Positions 49,277 to 57,117 of a stretch of DNA of 64,000 nucleotides are shown here, piece by piece. The first letter of the stretch is position 1. Every line of letters begins with the position of its first letter. The stretch is from positions 496,001-560,000 of the forward strand of contig NZ_QYUL01000003.1 of the NCBI RefSeq assembly GCF_003590795.1. The letters run 5' to 3'. A program made the translations under genes and the position numbers. This stretch comes from Azospirillum cavernae. GTDB taxonomy: Bacteria > Pseudomonadota > Alphaproteobacteria > Azospirillales > Azospirillaceae. A model generated the notes under the pieces. The model was given only the letters and a program-made list of their open reading frames with translations. It did no database searches and was not told where the DNA came from.

Positions 49277-50296
49277 TTATGGCAGGCTGAACATCACCAG
49301 ATAGCTGCGCTGGAACGGAAGAAAATTGTCGTCGGACAGGATGTAGATCAAGGTTTCCCCGTTCGGTCCTGGACGGGTGGCGATCCCCTCGAAATTGTCG
49401 TTCAGCAGGGGAGATTCCAACCGCGCCAATTCTTCCCCATGGATGTCGGCGCCCGCGCGCAGGGCCGTGGCGGGGATGCGAACGATGCGGGTGGACCAGC
49501 CGCCCAGCAGCGACGCCCGCCGTTCCAGCACCACAGCGCCGCCGTCCGGCAGGCCGACGGCGGCGGTCGGGCGGTAGCGCGGCGCGCTGCGGTAGCTCAT
49601 CGGCAACCAGTCCGCTCGTTGGGTTGGCAGGCCGGGGCTGGCCGTCACCCAGGCGCGGCGGGGTTGGCTGGGGTCGCCGCGCTGGCTGTCTTCCCGGCCT
49701 TCCTCGATGGTGAGGAGGCGGCCATCGGCCAGACGGGCCAGGGATTCCAAACCGCCATTGTCGGGGCTGTCCTCTTCCACCGACGGGGGAACCGGCACGG
49801 GGGTTGGGACGCCTTTGGGGCCGTTGGGGTTGGCGGCGTAGCGCAACAGACGATGGTCGCGTTCCAACGCGACGACCCAGCCGCCATCCGGCAGGCCCAA
49901 CAGCTCTTCAGCGTCGGTGCGCCGTTTGACCTTGGTGATTCCTTCTTCCACGGGCAACCGGCGAACACGGATTTGGTCGGCGCCGATCAAGCGCCCGTCG
50001 GCGTCATGGTCGAGACGACCGTTGACCACCAATCCGGTGTCGCCGATGGCGACGAACCGCCCGCCATCCGGCGCCACCCACAGGCCGGACAGCCCGCCCG
50101 CTTTGCCGATGCCGGTGAGATCCAGCGCGCCCCGAAAGGTCAGCGCGCCAACCCGGTCCGCCAACGGGTGCGATGCGTCAAGCGGGACTTGCCTCGCCAT
50201 CGAGGGGGGCGCTTGCGGCCCGATGACGGCGGCACAACCCCCAGCCAAGGCCAGAAGCAGCGCGATCACCGCTCCGGTTCGGAAGAATGGCGTCAT
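49277..50296 (-). CDS. Esterase-like phytase-family lipoprotein
   Basis: 339 residues. A lipoprotein signal peptide (MTPFFRTGAVIALLLALAGGC; lipobox AGGC) is followed by a beta-propeller-like domain of the esterase-like phytase family: GGLSGLWVAPDGGRFVAIGDTG, GLESLARLADGRLLTIEEG, LNDNFEGIATRPGPNG. Usually extracytoplasmic, with substrate uncertain despite the family name. Convergent with the histidine-kinase gene (13-bp gap). Confidence 0.85.
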   Translation of the reverse strand: MTPFFRTGAVIALLLALAGGCAAVIGPQAPPSMARQVPLDASHPLADRVGALTFRGALDLTGIGKAGGLSGLWVAPDGGRFVAIGDTGLVVNGRLDHDADGRLIGADQIRVRRLPVEEGITKVKRRTDAEELLGLPDGGWVVALERDHRLLRYAANPNGPKGVPTPVPVPPSVEEDSPDNGGLESLARLADGRLLTIEEGREDSQRGDPSQPRRAWVTASPGLPTQRADWLPMSYRSAPRYRPTAAVGLPDGGAVVLERRASLLGGWSTRIVRIPATALRAGADIHGEELARLESPLLNDNFEGIATRPGPNGETLIYILSDDNFLPFQRSYLVMFSLP

Positions 50297-50335
50297 GCCT
50301 CAGTCATGCCACGCGGCGCGGTTGACAGGAAGGGG

Positions 50336-50770
50336 TTAGGCGTTCGCCCCATCATCCTGGTGGTGGTTGTCGTCCTGGTGGTGGCCATCATGGTGGTGGC
50401 CGTCATGGTGGCCATCATGATGTTCGTGCGGGTGGGCGGGGGGCGGGGCGGTCTTGACCGTTCCGGCGAACCAATCGCGGATCGCCTGAACCGGATCGGT
50501 TTCCAGCGTCGTCACCGGCTCGATCCCCCGGCGGCGCATGTGCGCGACGAAGCCGGGGCCGGACGCCCCGGTGATGACCACCGACACCGCGTCAATCGGG
50601 TGCGGGCGACCGTCGCCGCACAGATGCAGCACCTCGTCCTCGGCCAGTTCGATCCGGGATTCCTCAATCGGATCACAGCCCGCCTCCGCCTCGAACACCA
50701 GAAAGCGGCGGGTGCGTCCGCCATGGGTGGCGATGCTGCGGTTGTCTTGGGCGCCTACGGCGATTTTCAT
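50336..50770 (-). CDS. NifX/NifB-family (Fe-Mo cofactor-like) protein with His-rich tail
   Basis: 144 residues. Residues 1-110 are a dinitrogenase iron-molybdenum cofactor-type domain (MKIAVGAQDNRSIATHGG start, VITGASGPGFVAHMRRRGIEPVTT). The last 33 residues are almost only His, Asp and Gly/Gln (HEHHDGHHDGHHHDGHHQDD), a probable metal-binding tail, encoded by imperfect tandem DNA repeats at about 50355-50430. AGGAAAG lies upstream of the ATG at 50770. No nif genes are present here. A metal or Fe-S cofactor carrier is inferred. Confidence 0.85.
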   Translation of the reverse strand: MKIAVGAQDNRSIATHGGRTRRFLVFEAEAGCDPIEESRIELAEDEVLHLCGDGRPHPIDAVSVVITGASGPGFVAHMRRRGIEPVTTLETDPVQAIRDWFAGTVKTAPPPAHPHEHHDGHHDGHHHDGHHQDDNHHQDDGANA

Positions 50771-50918
50771 GCAACGGATCTTTCCTGTTGGGCCGACGAC
50801 CCGCCCATCCTGCCCAGCCCGCGCGGCGCCCGCACTGAGGGAGGTCAATCACCGGAACGGGAGGCCCGAAAAGGCCGGGTGTGGCCGCGCCGCCATCACC
50901 CCCTTTTGTTCACGTCGC

Positions 50919-50946
50919 TTGACATTTCTTTCGAAAATCTTAAGAT
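50919..50946 (+). promoter_or_regulatory. Sigma-70-type promoter of rpoH
   Basis: TTGACA at 50919-50924, 16-bp spacer, TAAGAT at 50941-50946; start near 50953, giving a leader of about 78 nt. The -35 is perfect. No sigma-32-type CCCCAT element is visible. Confidence 0.6.
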
Positions 50947-51030
50947 ATGACTGCCTGCTCCGTCGGAGAGGCCGGAACCCGCCTACCGGGGGAACCGTTT
51001 CCGTCATATCGCTTCGCATGAGGATGTGAC

Positions 51031-51903
51031 ATGGGCGCCGCGCTCGCACTCCGCTCGACCGATTCCGGTGAATCGCTGTCGCGCTACATCAACGACACCC
51101 ACCGCTACCCCGTGCTCGCGCCGGAAGACGAGTTCATGCTCGCCAAGGCCTGGACCGAGCATGGCGACCTGAAGGCCGCGCAACGGCTCGTCACCAGCCA
51201 TCTGCGTTTGGTCGTGAAGATCGCCGGTGGTTATCGCGGCTATGGCCTGCCGCTGTCCGATCTGATCGCCGAGGGCAATCTCGGCCTGATGACCGCCGTC
51301 AAGAAATTCGAGCCGGATCGCGGCTTCCGCCTGTCCACCTACGCCATGTGGTGGATCAAGGCGTCGATCCAGGATTACATCCTGCGGTCCTGGAGCTTGG
51401 TCAAGATCGGCACCACCGCCGCGCAGAAGAAGCTGTTTTTCAGCCTGGGCCGCCTGAAGCGCAAGCTGGGCGAGGTCGGCAACGGCGATCTTCAGCCGGA
51501 AAACGTCACCCGCATCGCCAATGATCTTGAGGTCGGCGAGCATGAGGTGGTGGCGATGAATCGCCGCCTGTCCTCGCCGGTCGCCTCGCTCAACGCGCCC
51601 ATCGCGTCGGAAGGCGATTCCGAATGGCAGGATCTGCTGGCCGACGAGCGCCCCTCGGTTGAGGAAACGCTGATCGAGCGCGGCGAGTCCGGTCGCCGCG
51701 CCGGGCTTCTCAACGCCGCGCTGGGCGTGCTGAACGAGCGGGAGCGGGACATTCTGGTCAACCGCCGCTTGATCGAGCGGCCCTTGACGCTGGAGGATCT
51801 GGCCGTCCGCTACGGCGTCAGCCGCGAGCGCATCCGCCAGATCGAAGAGCGCGCCTTTGAAAAGGTCGCCAAGCAGACCTTGCAGTTGGCGGCGGCGGCG
51901 TAA
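51031..51903 (+). CDS. rpoH: RNA polymerase sigma-32 factor
   Basis: Heat-shock / stress sigma factor, 290 residues. Region 2 (LVTSHLRLVVKIAGGYRGYGLPLSDLI, STYAMWWIKASIQDYIL), the RpoH box QKKLFFSLGRLKRKLG that defines the family, and region 4 (LTLEDLAVRYGVSRERIRQIEERAF). GAGG lies upstream of the ATG. Monocistronic with a clear promoter and terminator. Many alphaproteobacteria carry more than one rpoH; paralogue identity cannot be set here. Confidence 0.96.
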   Translation: MGAALALRSTDSGESLSRYINDTHRYPVLAPEDEFMLAKAWTEHGDLKAAQRLVTSHLRLVVKIAGGYRGYGLPLSDLIAEGNLGLMTAVKKFEPDRGFRLSTYAMWWIKASIQDYILRSWSLVKIGTTAAQKKLFFSLGRLKRKLGEVGNGDLQPENVTRIANDLEVGEHEVVAMNRRLSSPVASLNAPIASEGDSEWQDLLADERPSVEETLIERGESGRRAGLLNAALGVLNERERDILVNRRLIERPLTLEDLAVRYGVSRERIRQIEERAFEKVAKQTLQLAAAA

Positions 51904-51940
51904 GCCCGCCTCTGTCTCTCAGCGTTTTGCCCCCACCCCG

Positions 51941-51976
51941 ACCCTCCCCCGCTGACGCAGGGGAGGGTGATTTTTT
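51941..51976 (+). terminator. Rho-independent terminator after rpoH
   Basis: ACCCTCCCC (51941-51949) pairs with GGGGAGGGT (51960-51968), followed by GA and six T's (51971-51976). Its arms share the CCCTCCCCCGCT core with the palindromic repeats at 23.3 and 60.9 kb. Confidence 0.92.
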
Positions 51977-52018
51977 GCGCGGGCGGCGTTGCCGCGCCGG
52001 GCCTTGACAGCGCACCCA

Positions 52019-52052
52019 GGATTGTTCAACAATCATAATTGTTGAACAATCC
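52019..52052. promoter_or_regulatory. 15-bp inverted-repeat operator upstream of the GntR gene
   Basis: GGATTGTTCAACAAT (52019-52033), spacer CATA, ATTGTTGAACAATCC (52038-52052): a perfect 15-bp inverted repeat. Each arm is itself a palindrome (ATTGTT-N-AACAAT), so it holds two operators with centres 17 bp apart. It ends 14 bp before the GntR start: a likely autoregulatory site. Confidence 0.8.
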
Positions 52053-52066
52053 TTCGCGCGGAGCCG

Positions 52067-52723
52067 ATGCCAGCCCTTCCCCATCCCCCCGCCGTGACCG
52101 ACCGCGCCGCCGACCGCCTGCGCGCCGCCATCATGGCCGGGGAGTTGAAACCTGGCGAACAGTTGGTCGAGGCGGATTTGGTCGAACGGTTGGGCGTGTC
52201 GCGCAACACGCTGCGCGAGGCGTTCCGCCAATTGTGCCGGGAGGGGTTGGCCGAGCATCACCGGCATTGCGGCGTCACCGTGCGCGCCGTCACCGCCGAC
52301 GACGTGCGGGAGATCTTCACGATCCGCCGGACGCTGGAGCTTCAGGCGGTCGCCGCCGCGCCCGCCATTCTGCCGCCGCCGCGTCTGGCGGCGATGCGCG
52401 ACTGCGTGACGGCGGCGCAGGACGCGGCGGCGGCGCGCGCGTGGCGAACCGTCGGCACCCACAGCTTGCGCCTGCATGGCGAAATCGTCCGACTGATCGG
52501 CAGCCCGCTGCTCGACGGGTTTTTCGCCAGCGTCCTGGCGCAACTGCGCCTCAGCTTCGCCGTCAACCCCGACGAAGCCGCCTTTCAAGCGCCCTGGATC
52601 GCCCGCGACGCCGCCATCGTCGAGCGGCTGGCCGTTGGCGACGCGGGCGGCGCGGCGGACGCGCTGCGCCTGTATCTCGACGAATCCGAACAGGGGTTGC
52701 TCGCCCGCTTCCCCTCCCGCTGA
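52067..52723 (+). CDS. GntR-family regulator (FadR/FCD subfamily)
   Basis: 218 residues. N-terminal winged helix (AADRLRAAIMAGELKPGEQLVEADLVERLGVSRNTLREAFRQL) and C-terminal all-helical FCD ligand domain with Asp/His metal-type positions (TIRRTLELQAV, HSLRLHGEIV). It is followed by the DUF1989 gene after 41 bp and is preceded by the strong inverted repeat at 52019, so it probably represses itself and the downstream enzyme. Ligand unknown. Confidence 0.92.
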   Translation: MPALPHPPAVTDRAADRLRAAIMAGELKPGEQLVEADLVERLGVSRNTLREAFRQLCREGLAEHHRHCGVTVRAVTADDVREIFTIRRTLELQAVAAAPAILPPPRLAAMRDCVTAAQDAAAARAWRTVGTHSLRLHGEIVRLIGSPLLDGFFASVLAQLRLSFAVNPDEAAFQAPWIARDAAIVERLAVGDAGGAADALRLYLDESEQGLLARFPSR

Positions 52724-52764
52724 CCGCATCCCGCCACCCCGTCCCCTGGAAGGACCGACCCGCC

Positions 52765-53613
52765 ATGCTCAATTACCCCGCCGCCTATCAGGCCAGCACA
52801 GGGTCCGCCCTGGATGTGGACCGGGCTTTTTACCAGCGCGTCGCCGCACAAACGGAGGGGCGCGAGCTGGTCGAAACGCTGACCGTGCCGATCCGGTCGG
52901 GGCGGGCCTGGACGGTTCCGGCGGGCCATGTCTTCCGCATCGTCACCATCGACGGGCCGCAGGTCGCCGATCTGAACATCTGGAACCGCCATGACCCGCG
53001 CGAACGCATGTGGGCGTCGCGCACCCGGCAGCTTCAGCAGGCCCATGTCAGCACCTATGACCGGATTTGGTCCACCCTTCCCTTCCTGCGCCCGCTGGTG
53101 ACGATCACGCACGACACGCTGGCTGACTACGGCGTCGACCAGCATGGCGGGCGGGTCCATGATTTGCTCGGCACCCGCTGCGATCCCTACGTCAACCGGA
53201 TGCTGACGGGGGAGGATTTCCACCATCATTGCCATTCCAACCTGACCCGCGCCGTCGCCCCCTATGGCTTGACCGAATTCGACGTGCACGACGTGCTGAA
53301 CGTCTTCCAAGTCACCGGCCTGAACGCCGAGGACAAATATTTCATGAAGGCCTGCCCGGCCAAAAAGGGCGATTTCCTGGAGTTCTTCGCCGAAATCGAC
53401 CTGCTCTGCGCCCTGTCCACCTGCCCCGGCGGCGATCTCAGCGTGCCGCTGTGGGGGCCGGACGCCCGCGACCCGCTGGAGGTCTGCCGTCCGCTGGGGG
53501 TGGAGGTCTACAAGATCGACCCGGCCCTGCTGGAGGGCTGGCGCTCGCCGCCGGTCGCCGCCTATCGCGGCAACCATGGCTTGAAATTGGAAACCCCGGA
53601 TTGGGAGAAATAA
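52765..53613 (+). CDS. DUF1989 (urea carboxylase-associated) family protein
   Basis: 282 residues of the DUF1989 family, whose members accompany urea carboxylase or act in guanidine/carboxyguanidine degradation. Conserved segments: VPIRSGRAWTVPAGHVFRIVTIDGPQVADLN, GTRCDPYVN, HHHCHSNLTRA, DVHDVLNVFQVTG, and CPAKKGDFLEFFAEIDLL; the His/Cys-rich patches suggest a metal site. GGAAGGA lies 10 nt before the ATG. No urea carboxylase, allophanate hydrolase or guanidine genes are adjacent, so the substrate is open. Confidence 0.88.
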   Translation: MLNYPAAYQASTGSALDVDRAFYQRVAAQTEGRELVETLTVPIRSGRAWTVPAGHVFRIVTIDGPQVADLNIWNRHDPRERMWASRTRQLQQAHVSTYDRIWSTLPFLRPLVTITHDTLADYGVDQHGGRVHDLLGTRCDPYVNRMLTGEDFHHHCHSNLTRAVAPYGLTEFDVHDVLNVFQVTGLNAEDKYFMKACPAKKGDFLEFFAEIDLLCALSTCPGGDLSVPLWGPDARDPLEVCRPLGVEVYKIDPALLEGWRSPPVAAYRGNHGLKLETPDWEK

Positions 53614-53641
53614 CCAACGCCCCGGAGCGCCGCCCCCGACG

Positions 53642-54457
53642 TCACCCGTGGAACAGGGTGGCGTCGATGCGGCGGACCATGGCGATCAGGCGGGGGGCGT
53701 AGTCCTCCTCCAACCGTTTGGGATCGACCAGAAAGGCCGGGCCGCCGCAGTTGAAGGCCAACACCTGTGAGCCGTCGCGCGGGACGAAGGGCACGCCGAC
53801 CGCGTGAACCTCGCTTTTCCACGAGCCGATGGAGCGGCAATAGCCGCGCGTCCGGTAATCCTCGATGGCTTGCAGAATGCCGTCATGGATGGCGGGCCAG
53901 CGGTCGCCCTCATGCTCCTCCAACTTGGCCATCAGCGGCGCGCGCTCCACCTCCGGCAAGGCGGCGAGATAGGCGCGGCCCATGCCGGTGGTGGACAGTT
54001 TGATGTGAGAGCCGACGTCCAGCGACAGGGTGATCGGCCCGGCCCCCTTGCAGCATTCCAGATAGATCATGCTGACCCGGTCGCGCCCGCCCAACGCCAC
54101 CGCCAGCCCGGTCTGGTCGGCCAGCTCCTGCATCAGCGGACGGGCCACCTGCCGAACGCCCATGCCCGACAGGCAGGCGTAGCCCAGCGCCAGCACCGAC
54201 GTGCCCAGCCGGTATTTGCCGGTCGTCGGGTCGTAGGTCAGATAGCCCAGCTTGGACAGGGTGTAGCTCAGCCGCGAGATGGTCGGCTTGGGCAGGCCGG
54301 TGCGTTCGGCCAGCTCTTGATTGCCCAGCGCCGATTCGTTGCGACGAAAGGCCCGCAGCAGTTCCAGACCGCGCGCGAGCGCGGTGACGAAGCGGGGATC
54401 CTTTTCCTCGTCCACCGCCGGGTCGTCGGCGACCAGAGCCTCGTCCCGTCTGCGCAT
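53642..54457 (-). CDS. IclR-family transcriptional regulator
   Basis: 271 residues: N-terminal winged helix (TALARGLELLRAFRRNESALGNQELAERTGLPKPTISRL) and C-terminal GAF-like IclR effector domain (ADQTGLAVALGGRDRVSMIYLECC, AFNCGGPAFLV). AAGGA lies 8 nt before the ATG. A GGAA/TTCC repeat 73 bp upstream may be its own operator. Convergent with the DUF1989 gene. IclR proteins often control aromatic (pca/pob) genes, so it is one candidate for the pcaI palindrome, but there is no direct link. Confidence 0.92.
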   Translation of the reverse strand: MRRRDEALVADDPAVDEEKDPRFVTALARGLELLRAFRRNESALGNQELAERTGLPKPTISRLSYTLSKLGYLTYDPTTGKYRLGTSVLALGYACLSGMGVRQVARPLMQELADQTGLAVALGGRDRVSMIYLECCKGAGPITLSLDVGSHIKLSTTGMGRAYLAALPEVERAPLMAKLEEHEGDRWPAIHDGILQAIEDYRTRGYCRSIGSWKSEVHAVGVPFVPRDGSQVLAFNCGGPAFLVDPKRLEEDYAPRLIAMVRRIDATLFHG

Positions 54458-54529
54458 GGGTTTGTCCTTGATCGTCTGGGGGAATGGCTGCGGCCATCCT
54501 CGCAGGGATCGCGGGAAACGTCAAATTTT

Positions 54530-54555
54530 CGGAACAAAATTCCGCAAAGTGGAAT
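54530..54555. promoter_or_regulatory. Candidate IclR operator
   Basis: CGGAA-CAAAA-TTCCG at 54530-54544 is a perfect inverted repeat, and TTCC-GCAAAGT-GGAA overlaps it to 54555, giving three alternating half-sites. GGAA/TTCC half-sites are typical of IclR-family operators. It lies between the IclR start and the sigma-54 activator stop. Confidence 0.5.
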
Positions 54556-54566
54556 TTGGGGCGGGT

Positions 54567-56078
54567 TTATTGGGTGGCCCCCAGCCCCAGCGACACCATG
54601 CGTTCGTACAGCGAGGCGCGGGAGATGCCCAGCAATTTGGCCGCCCGCGCCTTCACCCCGCCCGCCTCTTCCAGCGCGGCGGCGATGGCGATGCGTTCGG
54701 CGGCGTGCAGCACCTCCGACAAGGGGCGCGCGCCAAGCTGCGCCGGGGCGAGCGCGGTGGCCCCCGCCGGATGCTGCATGCCGGGCAGAACGCTGCGGAT
54801 GTGCGGGGCGGTCAGGATCGGCGCGTCGGTCAGCGCGACCACCCGCTCCAGCGTGTTGTACAGCTCGCGCACGTTGCCCGGCCAATCATACTCGCGCAAC
54901 ACCTGGACGGCGGATTCCAGCAGCTCGCGAGGCGGCGTCCCTTGCTGGATGGACAATTGTTCCAGGATGCGGTCGGCGATGCTTTCGATGTCCTCGGGCC
55001 GGTCGCGCAGCGGCGGCAGGGTGATCGGCACCACATTCAACCGATAATAGAGATCGGCGCGGAACTGCTTGTCGCGCACCAGCCCGATCAAGTCGCGGCT
55101 GGTCGCGGCGATGATGCGGACGTCCACCCGAATGACCTTGTTGGAGCCGAGCGGCTCGATCTCACGCTCTTGCAGCACGCGCAGCAGCTTGGCCTGGAGC
55201 GGTAGGGACATGTCGCCGATTTCGTCCAGAAACAGGGTGCCGCCATTGGCCAACTGGAATTTGCCGTCGCGGTGGCGGCGGTCGGCCCCGGTGTAGGCGC
55301 CGGGGGCGACGCCGAAGAATTCGGCCTCCAGCAGCGTTTCGGGGATCGCCGCGACGTTCACCCCGACAAAGGGCCGGTTGGCGCGCGGGCTGGCGTTGTG
55401 GATGGCCTGGGCCAGCAATTCCTTGCCGGTGCCGGTTTCGCCCAGCAGCAGGACGGTGGAGTCCATCTGCGCGGCGCGACGGCCCAACCGTTTGATTTCA
55501 CGAATGGATTCGCTGGATCCCAGAAATTGGGAGAAGCTGTATTTGGCGCGCCGTTCATGCGCCAATTCCTGATGGGCGCGGGCCAACTCCTCTTGCAGCT
55601 TTTCGTATTTTTTGACCAAGGGGCGCAGATACTCGGCGCGGTCGAACAGCACGAAACCGATGGCCCCGATCAACGCGCCATCGGCCCCGAACAGCGGCAA
55701 GCGGGTGACGACGAAGGAACGGTCGCCGAACTCCATGATGTCCAGCGGCATCGGTTGCCCGGTTTCGATGACGCGGCGCAGCAGGCTGTTCGGAATGATG
55801 TCTTCGACCGGCTTGCCGCGCGGGTCGCCGGAAAAACGCAGCAGGGTCTTGTACTTCTCATCCATCCAGGCGATGCGGGCGTTGCGGTCCACGGTGACGG
55901 CGCCGACGCACATGCTTTCCAGATGCTCGAACAGGGAATGAACGGCGCGTTGCCGCAACGCTTCAAAATCGACGATGTCGTCCACGCCACCCTCCCAGAT
56001 CGGACCGATTGTTGCTGTCGCGGCGCCGATGTTCGCTGCATTGCAGCGTATTTTCTCAACAATATCAGGCGTCAACAT
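54567..56078 (-). CDS. PAS-domain sigma-54-dependent activator
   Basis: 503 residues. A PAS sensor (about 45-160; CVGAVTVDRNARIAWMDEKYK), a short coiled linker, the AAA+ domain (about 185-415) with Walker A GETGTGKE, GAYTGA (usual GAFTGA loop with Y for F), and Walker B GGTLFLDEIGD, then a Fis-type HTH (VKARAAKLLGISRASLYERM). No receiver domain, so a ligand or redox signal is sensed directly. Located downstream of mcp-bdhA on the same strand. The promoter at 58676 is a probable target. Confidence 0.95.
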   Translation of the reverse strand: MLTPDIVEKIRCNAANIGAATATIGPIWEGGVDDIVDFEALRQRAVHSLFEHLESMCVGAVTVDRNARIAWMDEKYKTLLRFSGDPRGKPVEDIIPNSLLRRVIETGQPMPLDIMEFGDRSFVVTRLPLFGADGALIGAIGFVLFDRAEYLRPLVKKYEKLQEELARAHQELAHERRAKYSFSQFLGSSESIREIKRLGRRAAQMDSTVLLLGETGTGKELLAQAIHNASPRANRPFVGVNVAAIPETLLEAEFFGVAPGAYTGADRRHRDGKFQLANGGTLFLDEIGDMSLPLQAKLLRVLQEREIEPLGSNKVIRVDVRIIAATSRDLIGLVRDKQFRADLYYRLNVVPITLPPLRDRPEDIESIADRILEQLSIQQGTPPRELLESAVQVLREYDWPGNVRELYNTLERVVALTDAPILTAPHIRSVLPGMQHPAGATALAPAQLGARPLSEVLHAAERIAIAAALEEAGGVKARAAKLLGISRASLYERMVSLGLGATQ

Positions 56079-56320
56079 AGTAACCCATCCATAAGAGCAA
56101 AGGGAAGGCGCGCGTCTATGCACGGCGCGCGGGCGCATCCTGCGGGAAAGGGACGCGGATGATCTTCGGCATTTGTCGCGCTTTTTGATTCTTTTGTGAC
56201 GGTTTGTGATGTCAGCCGCGAAATACAGCCGTTGGAGCTGAGGGGGTGTTGACGCTGACCGACGCCAAGCGTGTGGGGCGCGCGCGGTCGGCCAGCGTCA
56301 ACAACCGACCGAATCCGTGG

Positions 56321-57106
56321 TTATTGGGACGTCCATCCTCCGTCCATCGTCACCGCCGATCCGGTCATCCCGTCCGCCGCGTCGGAGCACAGGAACACCG
56401 CCAACCCGCCAAGCTGGTCGGGGGTGACGAACGCCTTGGACGGCTGTTTTTCACCAACCAACCGACGCCCGGCCTCCTCCACGCCGATGCCCTGGGACGC
56501 GGCGAGCGCGTCGATCTGCTTTTGCACCAGCGGGGTCAACACCCAGCCGGGGCAAATGGCGTTGCAGGTCACGCCGCTTCCCGCCGTCTCCAACGCCACC
56601 ACCTTGGTCAAGCCGATGACGCCGTGCTTGGCGGCGACGTAGGCGGCCTTGTTGACCGATCCGACCATGCCGTGGACCGACGCGATGTTGATGACGCGAC
56701 CCCAACCGCGTTCGCGCATGCCGGGCAGGACATGGTGCGTGCCGTGGAACACCGCCGACAGGTTGATGGCGATCACCGCGTCCCAACGGTCGGTCGGGAA
56801 TTCCTCCACCGGGGCGACGTGCTGGATGCCCGCGTTGTTGACCAAAATGTCGACGCGCCCGAATTCGTCCTGCGCGAATGCGACGAGGTTGCGGATCTCG
56901 TCGGGTTTCGACAGGTCGGCCCCGTGATGGACGACGCGGACGCCGAACTCCGTGGCGATGGAGCGGCGCAGCGTTTCGATCTCGTCACGGTCGCCAAAGC
57001 CGTTCAGCACCAGATCGGCGCCGACCCCGGCGAGCGCGCGCGCGATCCCCAGCCCGATGCCGCTGGTCGATCCGGTGACGATGGCCGTCTTGCGCGACAA
57101 CATCAT
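56321..57106 (-). CDS. bdhA: D-3-hydroxybutyrate dehydrogenase
   Basis: NAD-dependent short-chain dehydrogenase, 261 residues, oxidising D-3-hydroxybutyrate (from polyhydroxybutyrate or the medium) to acetoacetate. TGSTSGIGLGIA cofactor loop, NNAGIQH, catalytic Ser in NIASVHG, YVAAK (Tyr/Lys), and the bdhA-type ending MTGSAVTMDGGWTSQ. The segment between the Tyr-Lys pair and C-terminus (QKQIDALAASQGI) matches 3-hydroxybutyrate dehydrogenases. GGGAG lies upstream of the ATG. It follows the chemoreceptor gene by 11 bp, an operon. Confidence 0.93.
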   Translation of the reverse strand: MMLSRKTAIVTGSTSGIGLGIARALAGVGADLVLNGFGDRDEIETLRRSIATEFGVRVVHHGADLSKPDEIRNLVAFAQDEFGRVDILVNNAGIQHVAPVEEFPTDRWDAVIAINLSAVFHGTHHVLPGMRERGWGRVINIASVHGMVGSVNKAAYVAAKHGVIGLTKVVALETAGSGVTCNAICPGWVLTPLVQKQIDALAASQGIGVEEAGRRLVGEKQPSKAFVTPDQLGGLAVFLCSDAADGMTGSAVTMDGGWTSQ

Positions 57107-57117
57107 GGCTTCACTCC

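Noticed and set aside
50336-50770. Evidence for nitrogen fixation
   Set aside because: The NifX/NifB-type domain is widespread outside nif clusters and no nitrogenase genes are present in this window.
56779-57078. Overlapping short open frames within bdhA
   Set aside because: They are frame shadows of bdhA without ribosome-binding sites or family matches.
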